Counted from the first letter of the stretch, positions 17,471-26,612 are shown. The stretch: 64,000 nucleotides of DNA from UBA1876 sp964515395 (GCA_964515395.1 CAZERC010000001.1:1-64000), one strand, 5' to 3'. Translations and numbers: made by a program. The notes: generated from the letters alone by a model not told the origin.

Positions 17471-17486
17471 GCACCGGCCGCCTTTT
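17450..17486 (+). terminator. Rho-independent terminator of the PerR-like operon
   Basis: Arms AAGGCGGCCG (17450-17459) and CGGCCGCCTT (17475-17484) followed by TTTT. The left arm overlaps the last codons of the secreted-protein gene. It also separates this operon from the convergent glmS. Confidence 0.75.
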
Positions 17487-17515
17487 GCGGACTCCCGTTT
17501 CGCTTATTCGTCTTC

Positions 17516-19348
17516 TTATTCCACGGTGACACTTTTCGCCAGGTTCCTCGGTTGATCGATCTCCTTCCCGAGGATCTTTGCGACATGGAATGCGAGAAGC
17601 TGCAAAGGCACGACCGTCAGAAAGGGACTGAACTCCTCGTCGGTCCATGGCACCTCTACGAGGGCCTCGGCCTGTTTTTTCACGAGACTGTCCCCCTCTG
17701 TACAAATGCCGATGACCGGCGCATTCCGGGCTCTCGCCTCCTGGATGTTCGACAAGGTCTTTTCATACATGCTGTCCCTCGGGCTCACGACCACCACGGG
17801 CACCCTGGGCTCCAGCAACGCGATGGGGCCATGCTTCATTTCTCCGGCGGCGTACGCCTCGGCATGGATATAGGAGATTTCCTTGAGTTTCAAAGCCCCT
17901 TCAAGGGCAACGGGAAATGAAACGCCCCTTCCGATGAACAGGAAATTCGACCTGTCGGAATACGCTTTCGCAATGGGAAGAATGTCTTTCTCGTTCTCGA
18001 GGACTTTCTCCACCTTGTAGGGAATCTGGAGGAATTCCGTTGAAAGACGCTCCTCCTCGTCTTCAGTGATGGTCCCCCTGAGGCGAGCCAGATACAGGGC
18101 CGCAAGAAACAGGGTCGCCACCTGGCCGGTAAAGGTTTTTGTGGCGGCAACCCCGATTTCGGGTCCCGCCTTGAGCAAAAGGACGCTGTGAACTTCCCTG
18201 GCAAGGGTCGATCCCCGAACGTTGGTGATGGCGAGGCAATGAGCCCCGTCGGCCCTGGCCTTCCTTTGGGCCGCCAGCGTATCCGCCGTTTCTCCTGACT
18301 GGGAGACGAACACCGCGAGGGTATTCTGATCGCATCTCACACGGCGGTACCGGTATTCCGACGCAATATCCACCTTGACATCGAGATCGGTCCACCTTTC
18401 AAACGCCCTTTCGGCCACGAGAGCGGCGTAGTACGACGTCCCGCAGGCAATGATGTGAATCCTGTCCCACCGGGCCGCATCCCCGGGCGTCCAGTCGAGT
18501 TCTTCGGAAAGGTCGACCTTGCCCTCCGCAACGCGACCCTTGAGGGTGGATCTCAGAACCATCCCCTGTTCGTGGATCTCCTTGTGCATGTAATGGGAAA
18601 ACCCGCCCTTTTCCGCCATATCCACGTCCCAATCGACGAGATTGACCGCTTTTTTCAGGAGATTCCCCTCTTCGTCCCACACCCGGAACGCCCCCGGGGA
18701 CAGTTCCGCGATCTCCCCCTCATCGAGGTAGACGGCCTGGCGGGTGTAAGGCAGGAAGGCCGGTATGTCGGAAGCACAGAACATCTCCTTTTCCCCGACG
18801 CCGAGCACGAGGGGGGACCCTTTCCGAAAACAGTAGATCCGGTCGTCACAGTCCTGCTGGATCACGGCGATCGCAAAGGATCCCCTCAATCGTTCCTGAA
18901 GGGAAGCCACCGTCCTGACCATGTCCTGCGTCTGTTGGAAGTATTTTGAGAGGAGGTGGACAATCACTTCCGTATCGGTTTCGGAAACGAACTCCGAACC
19001 TTCCCGTTCGAGTTCTTCCTTGACATCGAGATAATTTTCAATGATCCCGTTATGGACCAGGGCGAACCGCTTGTTTCCGTCACTGTGCGGGTGGGCGTTG
19101 GCGACGGTAACGCCTCCGTGCGTAGCCCATCGCGTGTGACCGATCCCCCTGGTTGCACGGGGTTTTCTCTTCTCGAGTATGGCGGCGAGATCAGCCACTT
19201 TCCCGACTTCCTTGTAGATCTCGATCTCCCCGTTGACTCCGAGGGCCATCCCGGCCGAATCATATCCACGATATTCCAGCCGCCTCAGACTGTCGAGAAT
19301 GACATCCGAGGCGTTCTTCATGCCTATATATCCGACGATTCCGCACAT
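17516..19348 (-). CDS. glmS: Glutamine-fructose-6-phosphate aminotransferase (isomerising)
   Basis: 610 residues. It makes glucosamine 6-phosphate from fructose 6-phosphate and glutamine, the first committed step to UDP-GlcNAc. It begins MCGIVGYIG, so Cys2 becomes the N-terminal nucleophile of the glutaminase domain (about residues 2-230). Two SIS domains follow (about 290-420 and 460-590), with SQSGETADTL and a C-terminal SVTVE end. The leader carries a glmS ribozyme. The SD (AAAGGAG at 19364-19370) is 15 bases from the ATG, unusually far. The start codon lies in the loop of a small inverted repeat, CCGCA-TTATG-TGCGG. Confidence 0.97.
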   Translation of the reverse strand: MCGIVGYIGMKNASDVILDSLRRLEYRGYDSAGMALGVNGEIEIYKEVGKVADLAAILEKRKPRATRGIGHTRWATHGGVTVANAHPHSDGNKRFALVHNGIIENYLDVKEELEREGSEFVSETDTEVIVHLLSKYFQQTQDMVRTVASLQERLRGSFAIAVIQQDCDDRIYCFRKGSPLVLGVGEKEMFCASDIPAFLPYTRQAVYLDEGEIAELSPGAFRVWDEEGNLLKKAVNLVDWDVDMAEKGGFSHYMHKEIHEQGMVLRSTLKGRVAEGKVDLSEELDWTPGDAARWDRIHIIACGTSYYAALVAERAFERWTDLDVKVDIASEYRYRRVRCDQNTLAVFVSQSGETADTLAAQRKARADGAHCLAITNVRGSTLAREVHSVLLLKAGPEIGVAATKTFTGQVATLFLAALYLARLRGTITEDEEERLSTEFLQIPYKVEKVLENEKDILPIAKAYSDRSNFLFIGRGVSFPVALEGALKLKEISYIHAEAYAAGEMKHGPIALLEPRVPVVVVSPRDSMYEKTLSNIQEARARNAPVIGICTEGDSLVKKQAEALVEVPWTDEEFSPFLTVVPLQLLAFHVAKILGKEIDQPRNLAKSVTVE

Positions 19349-19380
19349 AATGCGGTTCAGACACTCCTTTCATGTTTCCA

Positions 19381-19527
19381 GGGGGAATTGCCGTCCTTTT
19401 TGTGCCGGAGATCGCTCCCCGGTTTTGAGAAACGGCTCCTCGGGCTGATTCCCGCAGCCCCCGGGACATCCGCCGAATCCTCGATCATCCCGGACCTCGT
19501 CAACTGGGTTCCCAGTTCAGGCGCTTG
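19381..19527 (-). ncRNA. glmS ribozyme: glmS ribozyme (glucosamine-6-phosphate-activated riboswitch)
   Basis: Sits between galU and glmS on the minus strand. The diagnostic core is present in order: AGCGCCTGAACTGG with the cleavage site between A (19525) and G (19524), a hairpin closing on CCAGTTGACGAGG, then ATCGAGGATTCGGCGG inside a long P3-like stem (GTCCGGGAT with ATGTCCCGG), then the GCCGT/ACGGC helix and a GCGA-tetraloop hairpin (P4-like, 19405-19422). When GlcN6P accumulates, the RNA cleaves itself and the glmS mRNA is destroyed, giving feedback control of amino-sugar synthesis. The exact 3' boundary is approximate. Confidence 0.95.
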
Positions 19528-19573
19528 CCTCCGCCGCATCAAAACTGATATTCAACATGGATCTTCCATCGCA

Positions 19574-20473
19574 TCACCGCCCGTCTTTGTATGCCGCCAG
19601 CTCCTGCTCGATGATCGCCCTGAGTCTCTCATCCCGTGCTGCAATCGCTATCGTGGCACGGAGCCAGCTTTCCCTGGTTCCGCAATCGTAGCGGCGACCC
19701 GAATATACATATCCCCAGACAGGTCCATCGGAAATGGCCGCTTTCATCGCGTCAGTCAGCTGGTATTCACCGCCGGCACCTTTTTCGAGGTTTCTGATGT
19801 GGTCGAAAATCCCCGGCGTCAGGACATATCGACCCATGATCGCATATTCGCTGGGGGCGGTATCCGGATCAGGCTTTTCCACCAGGTCACGAACCTTGAA
19901 CACTCTCGGGTCATCGGTCTCTTCCACATCGACGATGCCGTACCTGGAAGTCTCTTCACGGGGCACCTTTTCCAGGGCGACGACGATTCCGCCCCGTTTT
20001 TCATGTACACGGACCAGCTGGGCCAGCACCGGGGGATCTCCTTCATCAGCAATCATCACGTCATCGGGAAGGACGACACCGAAGGGTCCTTCGCTGCACG
20101 CCGGTTCCCCACACAAGACGGCATGGCCCAGGCCAAGGGGTTCAGGCTGCCTGACCGACATGACCTTTGCCATACCCCCGATGGATTTTACAAGATCGCG
20201 AAGATCCCTTTTCCCCTTCGTCTCCAGCGCTTTTTCAAGCTCCAGCGAACGGTCGAAATAATCTTCTATGGCCTGTTTCCCCCTGCCTGTCACGAGGACG
20301 ATTTCTTCACAACCTGACGAAACGGCTTCATCCACTCCGTAATGGATGAGGGGCCTGTCGATCAGCGGAACCATTTCCTTCGGGATGTCCTTGGTTGCAG
20401 GCAAAAACCTCGTTCCCATCCCCGCAACGGGGAAAAGGCACTTTTGCACTGCTTTGTCAGCCTTTTCTTTCAC
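19574..20473 (-). CDS. galU: UTP-glucose-1-phosphate uridylyltransferase
   Basis: 299 residues. It makes UDP-glucose for glycans and exopolysaccharide. The N-terminal nucleotidyltransferase motif FPVAGMGTRFLPATKDIPKE is classical, as are VEKP and GEYQLTDAM. The start is GTG at 20473 with AGGA 9 bases upstream, 45 bases after glmM. It is the last gene before the glmS ribozyme, so ribozyme cleavage would leave its mRNA intact with a new 3' end. Confidence 0.94.
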   Translation of the reverse strand: MKEKADKAVQKCLFPVAGMGTRFLPATKDIPKEMVPLIDRPLIHYGVDEAVSSGCEEIVLVTGRGKQAIEDYFDRSLELEKALETKGKRDLRDLVKSIGGMAKVMSVRQPEPLGLGHAVLCGEPACSEGPFGVVLPDDVMIADEGDPPVLAQLVRVHEKRGGIVVALEKVPREETSRYGIVDVEETDDPRVFKVRDLVEKPDPDTAPSEYAIMGRYVLTPGIFDHIRNLEKGAGGEYQLTDAMKAAISDGPVWGYVYSGRRYDCGTRESWLRATIAIAARDERLRAIIEQELAAYKDGR

Positions 20474-20518
20474 GGGATCACATCCTTTCTTCGCAGATCT
20501 GTCATCAGTTATCGGTCC

Positions 20519-21889
20519 TCAGTTGTGCCCGGCCTGCACGATGGCCTCCACGATCCTCACTGCAGAGCGTTCCAGTGCCGCAGGATCCTTTGTTTGCACC
20601 AGAACGCGAATCATGGGTTCAGTACCGGAGGGCCGTACGAGGACACGCCCGGAATCCCCGAGAGATCGTTCCACCTCGCCGATCACGGTCCACAAGCCGG
20701 GATCCTCCATGACCACTTCCTTCTGCTGGACGGGAACGTTTTTCAGAATCTGGGGGTAACGGCTGAAACGGTCGACCAGGGAGTCAATGTTCTCCGAAAG
20801 TTCCCTGCACGCCTTCAGGAAGGCAAGGGCCGTGCAAAGGCCGTCACCTGTGGAGACGAATTCGTCAAGAATAATGTGGCCCGACTGCTCGCCACCCAGC
20901 CGCGATCCCGTCTCGCGCATCTTGTCAAGCACATACCTGTCGCCTACGGGACAACGGTGAACGGGTATACCCAGCGGCTTGAGGTGATCCTCGAGAGCGA
21001 GATTGCTCATGACCGTCGCCACGACCCCGCTTCCAAGCAGATCGCGTGTTTTCAGCCACCTTGCAATGACCCACAGGAGGATATCTCCGTCGAGGGGACG
21101 ACCCTTACCGTCCACACAGAGCATCCTGTCGGCGTCACCGTCAAAGGCGATCCCCAGATGATAGCCCCCCGATTTGACCCCCTCCGAAAGGCTCCCCAGA
21201 TGCATGACACCCGAGTGTTCGTTGATATTCATGCCGTCGGGCTCAGCACCTATGAAGTCCGCCTTGTACCCGAGTTTCGCAAAAAGAGACGTTGCCGGGG
21301 CCGTGGCGGCTCCATTGGCACAATCCACGAGAATCTTCCGATCGCTGTGCCCTCCTCCGTCGCCGATTGCGTCCGCAAGCCACCGAACATAGATTTCCCA
21401 GGCTGCGGGATCGCTCTGGATGTTCCCTATAGCGGCTCCGGTGGGGCGCCATTCGTCGTTCAGGCTGTCGCCGAGATATTCCTCGATTTCGGCCTCTTCC
21501 TCGTCACGAAGCTTGAATCCATGACTGTTGAGGAACTTGATTCCGTTATATTCCGGTGGATTGTGAGAAGCGCTCACCATGGCGCCTCCCGCACAACCCA
21601 GACGCTTGATTGAATGACTGAGGGCCGGCGTCGGAAGCACCCCGAGATCAATAACCTCGGCTCCGGCGGAAGTCAACCCCGAAACCAGCGCTGATTCAAG
21701 CATGACGCCGGAACGGCGCGTATCACGCCCGACGGCAATGTGGGGTTTCGGGCACCCCCTTTCTATCAGGAAAAGCACAAAAGCACGGCCGAGGCGAAGT
21801 ACCATCTCGGGCGTCATCAGCCCCCTGTTGGCGACATCCCTGACTCCGTCCGTACCAAAGAGGCACCGGATTCTCATCTCGTTGATCAT
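20519..21889 (-). CDS. glmM: Phosphoglucosamine mutase
   Basis: 456 residues. It converts GlcN6P to GlcN1P between GlmS and GlmU. Landmarks are LFGTDGVRDVAN, the phosphoserine loop MVSASHNPPEYNGIK, the metal loop FDGDADRML and the sugar loop GGEQSGH, with RPSGTEPMIRV at the C terminus. The ATG at 21889 has GGAAGG 9 bases upstream; the ATG at 21898 abuts that SD. It follows cdaR directly, the arrangement known from Firmicutes, where CdaR and GlmM modulate the cyclase. Confidence 0.95.
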   Translation of the reverse strand: MINEMRIRCLFGTDGVRDVANRGLMTPEMVLRLGRAFVLFLIERGCPKPHIAVGRDTRRSGVMLESALVSGLTSAGAEVIDLGVLPTPALSHSIKRLGCAGGAMVSASHNPPEYNGIKFLNSHGFKLRDEEEAEIEEYLGDSLNDEWRPTGAAIGNIQSDPAAWEIYVRWLADAIGDGGGHSDRKILVDCANGAATAPATSLFAKLGYKADFIGAEPDGMNINEHSGVMHLGSLSEGVKSGGYHLGIAFDGDADRMLCVDGKGRPLDGDILLWVIARWLKTRDLLGSGVVATVMSNLALEDHLKPLGIPVHRCPVGDRYVLDKMRETGSRLGGEQSGHIILDEFVSTGDGLCTALAFLKACRELSENIDSLVDRFSRYPQILKNVPVQQKEVVMEDPGLWTVIGEVERSLGDSGRVLVRPSGTEPMIRVLVQTKDPAALERSAVRIVEAIVQAGHN

Positions 21890-21916
21890 GGGCTTCATCC
21901 TTCCGGCCTGGCTTTG

Positions 21917-23128
21917 TTACTCCGTGTTCGCATAAACCGTCACGTGAGCCGGCTCAATCTTGACGATCTCGACGTCACCGCTGACGGCCTTGTACTGTAG
22001 AGGCACCCGCAGTTTCCTGGAGACGATGTTGGTCACATCAACATACAACTCTACAGGTGGCCCGGAATCCTCAAGCTCGTCAAGGACAGACGGCATTCCT
22101 TTCACGATGACATCCGCCCGGGACGGTTCCGACCTCCAGGATGGATAGATGCTTCTTCCCCTGATTTGTATGGGCACGTTCTTGTACATCCGCTCCTGGA
22201 GGTTCGGCGCAAGGAGAACCCTGACCCTGACAAAGGCCGGTTCGATTTCCCGGGCTCCGCCATATCCCTTGGGCACCCTGACCTCAAAGACCTCATCCTC
22301 TTTCAGACCACTCACATCAACGGCGGGAAGCTCCACGTTCCTGATCCTGTCGAGAACCTCGACAGGCCCTTTTACTGTGACTTCCGGAGGATCCACGGAA
22401 ACCCCCTGCACCAGGTAATCCTTATGGGGGTCACCCGTTATGGAGACATCGACCTTGACGTTTTTCCTCGGAATGCCCTGGATGAGGACGTAATCCATGC
22501 GCACCTGGACAGGCTCAACGGTGACGTCCTCCATTTCCCGGGAACCTTTCCATGACGGCCTCAAGGTCAGGCTTTCACCCTCAAGCAACTGGTCCAGAGA
22601 AGGTTCCACATAGACCCTGTCGATCGATTGCAGCTTGTGCTCCGGACCCTCCAGCCGGACTTCTTCCGGATCGAACCTGACATCCTCAAGCCTGTAACCG
22701 GGAGGCAGCCCTCCCTCGACTTTGACCTCGAGAGTGAGGGTTTTCGTTGTCGTTTTGGTCAACTGCACCTCGATATTCGACGGCTTGATATCGATCAGGC
22801 GGACCCCCGAAGGCAATATCGCCCTCACAGGCACCACGTGAGTTCCCGCATCGAGACCTTTCAAATCGACCTGGCAGGCAATCGACTCGAGGGATTTCCC
22901 CGAGAGGACATCCCGCGGGGCAGCAATCTGCAGGTCCACGTTGCGGGTTTCACTGCTGATGGACAGCTCCTGCGGCACATTGAGATATTCGATGGGGAGC
23001 GTAAAGGTCCGCACGACTTCGGTTGTCCTTTCCGCCGTTACATAATACCAGACAAGGACCGCGACAATAATCGAGACAATTTTCAGAAAGGTTCTTGAGG
23101 AAAGCAGTCTGTCAAGATTTTTTATCAT
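21917..23128 (-). CDS. cdaR: YbbR-domain regulator of diadenylate cyclase (CdaR)
   Basis: 403 residues: one N-terminal membrane anchor (about residues 13-30, FLKIVSIIVAVLVWYYV) and an extracytoplasmic chain of about four YbbR beta repeats. Repeat starts are visible as TFTLPIEYLNVP, TLTLEVKVEG, NVKVDVSITGDP and NVPIQIRGR. In Bacillus and Listeria this protein regulates CdaA. The ATG at 23128 overlaps the cdaA end and has GGAGG 6-7 bases upstream. Confidence 0.93.
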   Translation of the reverse strand: MIKNLDRLLSSRTFLKIVSIIVAVLVWYYVTAERTTEVVRTFTLPIEYLNVPQELSISSETRNVDLQIAAPRDVLSGKSLESIACQVDLKGLDAGTHVVPVRAILPSGVRLIDIKPSNIEVQLTKTTTKTLTLEVKVEGGLPPGYRLEDVRFDPEEVRLEGPEHKLQSIDRVYVEPSLDQLLEGESLTLRPSWKGSREMEDVTVEPVQVRMDYVLIQGIPRKNVKVDVSITGDPHKDYLVQGVSVDPPEVTVKGPVEVLDRIRNVELPAVDVSGLKEDEVFEVRVPKGYGGAREIEPAFVRVRVLLAPNLQERMYKNVPIQIRGRSIYPSWRSEPSRADVIVKGMPSVLDELEDSGPPVELYVDVTNIVSRKLRVPLQYKAVSGDVEIVKIEPAHVTVYANTE

Positions 23129-23960
23129 GATTTTCCTCCGGCTCGCTTGACCAGAGCGTACGAAGGTCCTTCTGGAGATTGTCGAGAACCGATCGGCTTG
23201 AAGCCGTTGCCGAGAAATAGTGAAGCAAGAGACGACGTATCTGGTTTTCCTTCAGTTGTCGTGAAAGGTGCCCGTTGATCGCAAGAGCCACCTCGCCGCG
23301 TTCTTCGGAAACGACCAGGGCCATGGCATCGGAAACTTCCGTGATCCCAAGGGCCGCCCTGTGTCTTGTTCCGATCCATCGGGAAAGATTGCTGTTTTCG
23401 GTGAGCGGAAGGTAACAGGCCGCGGCGAGCACAGTTGACCTGTCGATAATGACCGCACCATCGTGAAGAGGGTTCCCCGGCCAGAATATTGAGACGAGCA
23501 GATCATGGGTGATGACACTTTGAATCTGGACGGCCGACCGCCAGATATCCTTCAACCCGGTGTTCCGCTGAAATACGAGAATCGCGCCTATCCGCTGGCT
23601 CTGCAGATACAACAGCGCCCGGGTCACCTCGTCGGAAAGCTGGGCAGCCAGTTCTTCGGCCTGCCTCCTCCGCAGGATATTTCCCCTTCCCAACTCCTCC
23701 AGCATCCTCCTCAATTCAGGTTGAAAGACGATGGGGATGGCAATAATGATGACGCCGAGGAGCCTTCCCAACATCCAGGAAAGGGCTTCAAGCTGGATGA
23801 GTCTCGCAAAGGCGGCAAAAAGCCCGAGGATGAACAGCCCCTTGACGAGCTGCATCGCCCTGGTGTCAACGAGAAGCAGCAGAATCCTGTAAAAGATGAA
23901 GGCAATGATCGCAATATCTATGAAATCCTGCCAGCGGATAATTTCAAGCATGGCCGTCAC
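23112..23960 (-). CDS. cdaA: Membrane-bound diadenylate cyclase CdaA (c-di-AMP synthase)
   Basis: 282 residues. It condenses two ATP to c-di-AMP. Three N-terminal membrane helices (about residues 10-80) are followed by a DAC domain with DGA at 167-169 and the T-RHRAA motif at about 198-203, both needed for catalysis. The start is taken as GTG at 23960, with an ATG at 23951 as alternative. It lies 20 bases after the racemase gene and is followed by cdaR, glmM, galU and glmS. Confidence 0.95.
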   Translation of the reverse strand: MTAMLEIIRWQDFIDIAIIAFIFYRILLLLVDTRAMQLVKGLFILGLFAAFARLIQLEALSWMLGRLLGVIIIAIPIVFQPELRRMLEELGRGNILRRRQAEELAAQLSDEVTRALLYLQSQRIGAILVFQRNTGLKDIWRSAVQIQSVITHDLLVSIFWPGNPLHDGAVIIDRSTVLAAACYLPLTENSNLSRWIGTRHRAALGITEVSDAMALVVSEERGEVALAINGHLSRQLKENQIRRLLLHYFSATASSRSVLDNLQKDLRTLWSSEPEENHDKKS

Positions 23961-23980
23961 GTTCTTCCCGGGCTCCCTTT

Positions 23981-25051
23981 CTAGAGTATTTTAACATTCA
24001 CATATCCGGAAGTTGAGGCCGCGAGCATGGCCCCGTAGTCCGGCCTGAACCGCAGGATATCGCCGGGTTTGAAACTTTTTCCCGTTTCCTCCACGTCGAT
24101 GGTCAGATGATCGCTCGAAGCACCGATGATCGATGCCCCCTCCAGGACCGGTTCCAGCCCTTCCGGATTCACATCCTGCCTCCCCATTGCGGTAATCACC
24201 CTGAGTCGTTCTCCGCGGTCCTCAAAGACGGGGACCCTTCCGAAAGCATCGGCTCCGATCTCGCCGATCGGCTTGGTGGGTTTTCGCCGGCACTCCACTA
24301 CCTCCGCCAGGATTTCCACGGCTTCCTTTTCGAGATAGGGAATTTCCCTGCGGCCCGTTACATCTGTTCCAAGCAGGATGGCTTCCCCGACACGAAGCTG
24401 GTTGACTCCCCGGGGCATCCTGTTTTCCTCGACAAGGTAAAGCGACGAGGTGGCACCACCGGAGACGAGGTCCAGTCCGACACCTGCAGATGCGGCGATT
24501 TCTTGTCCCACTTCGACAAGACCTGAAAGGTTTTTTCCCGTCGGGAGAACGCCCGAAAGACAGCCGAAATTCGCTCCGACTCCTGCAAAACGGAGGGCTT
24601 TGCACTTTTTCAGGGTTTCACCCATGCTGGTGGCTTCATCGGGCCATATCCCTTCCCTGAGGTCCCCCATGTCGGCCATGACGATCACGCCGCAATTTCT
24701 TTTCACTTTCCGGCATTCGGCATCGAGTGCCTCCAGGGTTTCCGCCATGGAGACCAGGGCGATATCCACATGTTCCGCCACAAAGGACAATTCGCTGGGC
24801 ATGGGAATCCGAAGCAGCATGAAAGGCCCCTTGACTCCCGCTTCCCGCATCCGGAGAATGTTGGCGCAGCGGCTGTCGGCAATACCGCTGCAACCGCCCT
24901 CCAACATGGCACGGGCGACTTCGGGATGCCCTGACAAACCTTTCGTAACCCCCCACACGGCGATTCCCGCCTTGGCGCAAAGCTCCGACACCTTGCTGCT
25001 GTTCCTGCGAATCACTCCGGTGTCGATGCAAATCCGGGGATACTCGAACAT
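23981..25051 (-). CDS. PLP-dependent racemase, ornithine/alanine racemase family
   Basis: 356 residues of the fold-III Ala-racemase N-terminal family. The PLP lysine is K37 in WGVTKGLSGH, and other landmarks are GVGANFGCLSG, VSGGATSSLYL and RVGEAILLGTD. It resembles the ornithine racemases of amino-acid fermenters (Orr/YhfX group) more than biosynthetic Alr. The substrate could be D-ornithine, or another amino acid for wall or catabolism. The ATG at 25051 has GGGAGG 9 bases upstream, while the ATG at 25060 touches the SD. It sits between nfo and cdaA. Confidence 0.85.
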   Translation of the reverse strand: MFEYPRICIDTGVIRRNSSKVSELCAKAGIAVWGVTKGLSGHPEVARAMLEGGCSGIADSRCANILRMREAGVKGPFMLLRIPMPSELSFVAEHVDIALVSMAETLEALDAECRKVKRNCGVIVMADMGDLREGIWPDEATSMGETLKKCKALRFAGVGANFGCLSGVLPTGKNLSGLVEVGQEIAASAGVGLDLVSGGATSSLYLVEENRMPRGVNQLRVGEAILLGTDVTGRREIPYLEKEAVEILAEVVECRRKPTKPIGEIGADAFGRVPVFEDRGERLRVITAMGRQDVNPEGLEPVLEGASIIGASSDHLTIDVEETGKSFKPGDILRFRPDYGAMLAASTSGYVNVKIL

Positions 25052-25070
25052 GTGACACATCCTCCCTTTT

Positions 25071-25913
25071 TCAGAAACCTCTCAATTTTCTGAGAAGCGA
25101 GAGGTTTCTCATATCCCCCTGTTCCTCCTTGGGGGTCTCCAGTATGCACGGGACGTCGGCCCAGCGGGCATCGGCCACAATCCTGCCGAAAGGTTCCATA
25201 CCGATCTCTCCGGCACCGATATGCTGGTGCCGGTCTTTTCTGGTTCCTTTCTTTTCTTTGGAATCATTCAAATGCCAGCAGCCGATGTTTCCCGTTCCGA
25301 ACAGCCTGTCCACACGCCCCACGAGCCGTTCGTAGCTGTCGGGAGTGCGTATCTCATACCCTGCTGCGAAAAGGTGACATGTATCCAGACAAATCCCGAT
25401 CCTGTCATGTCCGCCGAGCCTATCGAACACTGCACCAAGCTCGTCAAGGGAGGCACCGATCCCTTCACCCTGGCCTGCCATGGTTTCCAGGAGGATCCTC
25501 ACCCGCAAGCCGTCGGTCCTTTCAAAAAGGCTCTCAAGCGACCTGACGATCCTCTCGATTCCTGTCTCGAGACCATCTCCACGGTGAGAACCCGGGTGCA
25601 GCACGAGATCATCTATGCCGAGCTGGTCGCAGCGAATCACTTCATCGGCAAGGGCGTCGATGCTTTTTTTGCGGATTTTCTCCGACCCGGCCAGGTTGAT
25701 GAGGTAGGTCGAATGGGCCACAACCCTTCGTATCCGGCTTTTGCCCCACTTCTTGAGAAACCGCTCGCAAACTCCGTCTGGAAGGGGCGCTCCCCTCCAC
25801 TGCAACTGGTTCTTGGTGAATATCTGGATGGCCTCGCATCCCAGGGCTTCGCCCCTCTCTATGGCCCGGTACACGCCTCCAGCAGCCGAGACGTGTGCAC
25901 CGATCAGGGACAC
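25071..25913 (-). CDS. nfo: Endonuclease IV (AP endonuclease)
   Basis: 280 residues. It cleaves DNA at abasic sites in base excision repair. Zinc-site motifs are visible: GAHVSAAGG, VVAHSTYLINLA, LVLHPGSHRG, LLETMAGQGEGIG, GICLDTCHLFAAGY, WHLNDSKEKKGTRKDRHQHIGAGEIG and ILETPKE. The start is GTG at 25913, overlapping the Nudix stop by 10 bases, with GGAG 7 bases upstream. The long in-frame extension upstream is inside the Nudix gene and is rejected. Confidence 0.94.
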   Translation of the reverse strand: MSLIGAHVSAAGGVYRAIERGEALGCEAIQIFTKNQLQWRGAPLPDGVCERFLKKWGKSRIRRVVAHSTYLINLAGSEKIRKKSIDALADEVIRCDQLGIDDLVLHPGSHRGDGLETGIERIVRSLESLFERTDGLRVRILLETMAGQGEGIGASLDELGAVFDRLGGHDRIGICLDTCHLFAAGYEIRTPDSYERLVGRVDRLFGTGNIGCWHLNDSKEKKGTRKDRHQHIGAGEIGMEPFGRIVADARWADVPCILETPKEEQGDMRNLSLLRKLRGF

Positions 25914-26560
25914 GTCGCAACTCCATCGCGACGCGCCAGGTACCGCAGGAACTTCCAGAGGATCTTTGCCGTTGCGCCCCAGATGGACCGGGTGTCGTCG
26001 ACCCTGAAGACGGGATACATGAAGGCGCCTGTTTTCGAATTTCCCCAGAAAAGTTCGGGAGGCAACCGAAGCCTGTCGGTCAAAACCAGGAAAGCGCTGC
26101 TGATCTCCACCGGATCCGGGCGGACACACCTTCTGAGTTCGTCGATTTCAATGCAGGCGACAAAAGGGTAAATGACGAAATCACTGGAAAAGGCGTATTC
26201 TTTGGGCAACTTTGCCTCTATCCGGAACTGCCCGGGTGAGAGACCGAGTTCTTCATGACATTCCCGGAAAGCGGTGTCCATCGGAGTTCCGTCACCCTGT
26301 TCTCTCGCTCCTCCCGGAAAAGCGAGTTGGCCGGCATGCCGACGCAATCGGGTCGACCTCTCGACACAAAGCACGGAAATCCTGTCTTCCACTTCGGTAT
26401 ACGCCACCACGACGGCACTCTGCCTCTTGCCTTCGTCGTCAAGGTCGTTCCACAACGCGGCATCACCCGGATCACCCACACCTGTGACAGAATCCGGTGG
26501 GTCCGATTTGTCGTGCGGCAGGGGAACCCATTCCTGCAGGATAATACCGCCCTCGTTCAT
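25904..26560 (-). CDS. Nudix hydrolase, CoA-pyrophosphatase-like
   Basis: 218 residues with a Nudix box at about 85-112: FPGGAREQGDG followed by AFRECHEELGL, the RExxEE core being intact. The preceding ERSTRLRRHAGQLAFPGG resembles the NudL/CoA pyrophosphatase subgroup (R-x5-H-x-GQ-x-xFPGG). It probably hydrolyses CoA or another nucleoside diphosphate derivative. The ATG at 26560 was chosen, with a GTG at 26569 also in frame. It is overlapped at its end by nfo. Confidence 0.85.
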   Translation of the reverse strand: MNEGGIILQEWVPLPHDKSDPPDSVTGVGDPGDAALWNDLDDEGKRQSAVVVAYTEVEDRISVLCVERSTRLRRHAGQLAFPGGAREQGDGTPMDTAFRECHEELGLSPGQFRIEAKLPKEYAFSSDFVIYPFVACIEIDELRRCVRPDPVEISSAFLVLTDRLRLPPELFWGNSKTGAFMYPVFRVDDTRSIWGATAKILWKFLRYLARRDGVATCP

Positions 26561-26612
26561 AGGCGCCACTTCTTTCCGGTTTCCTCAGTTTTCCAGCGTG
26601 CTTTCCTACGTC

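Noticed and set aside
19260..19469. Open frame across the glmS leader starting with GTG just after AAAGGAG
   Set aside because: It overlaps the ribozyme and the glmS start in another frame; the protein has no family features, and GlmS must begin Met-Cys.
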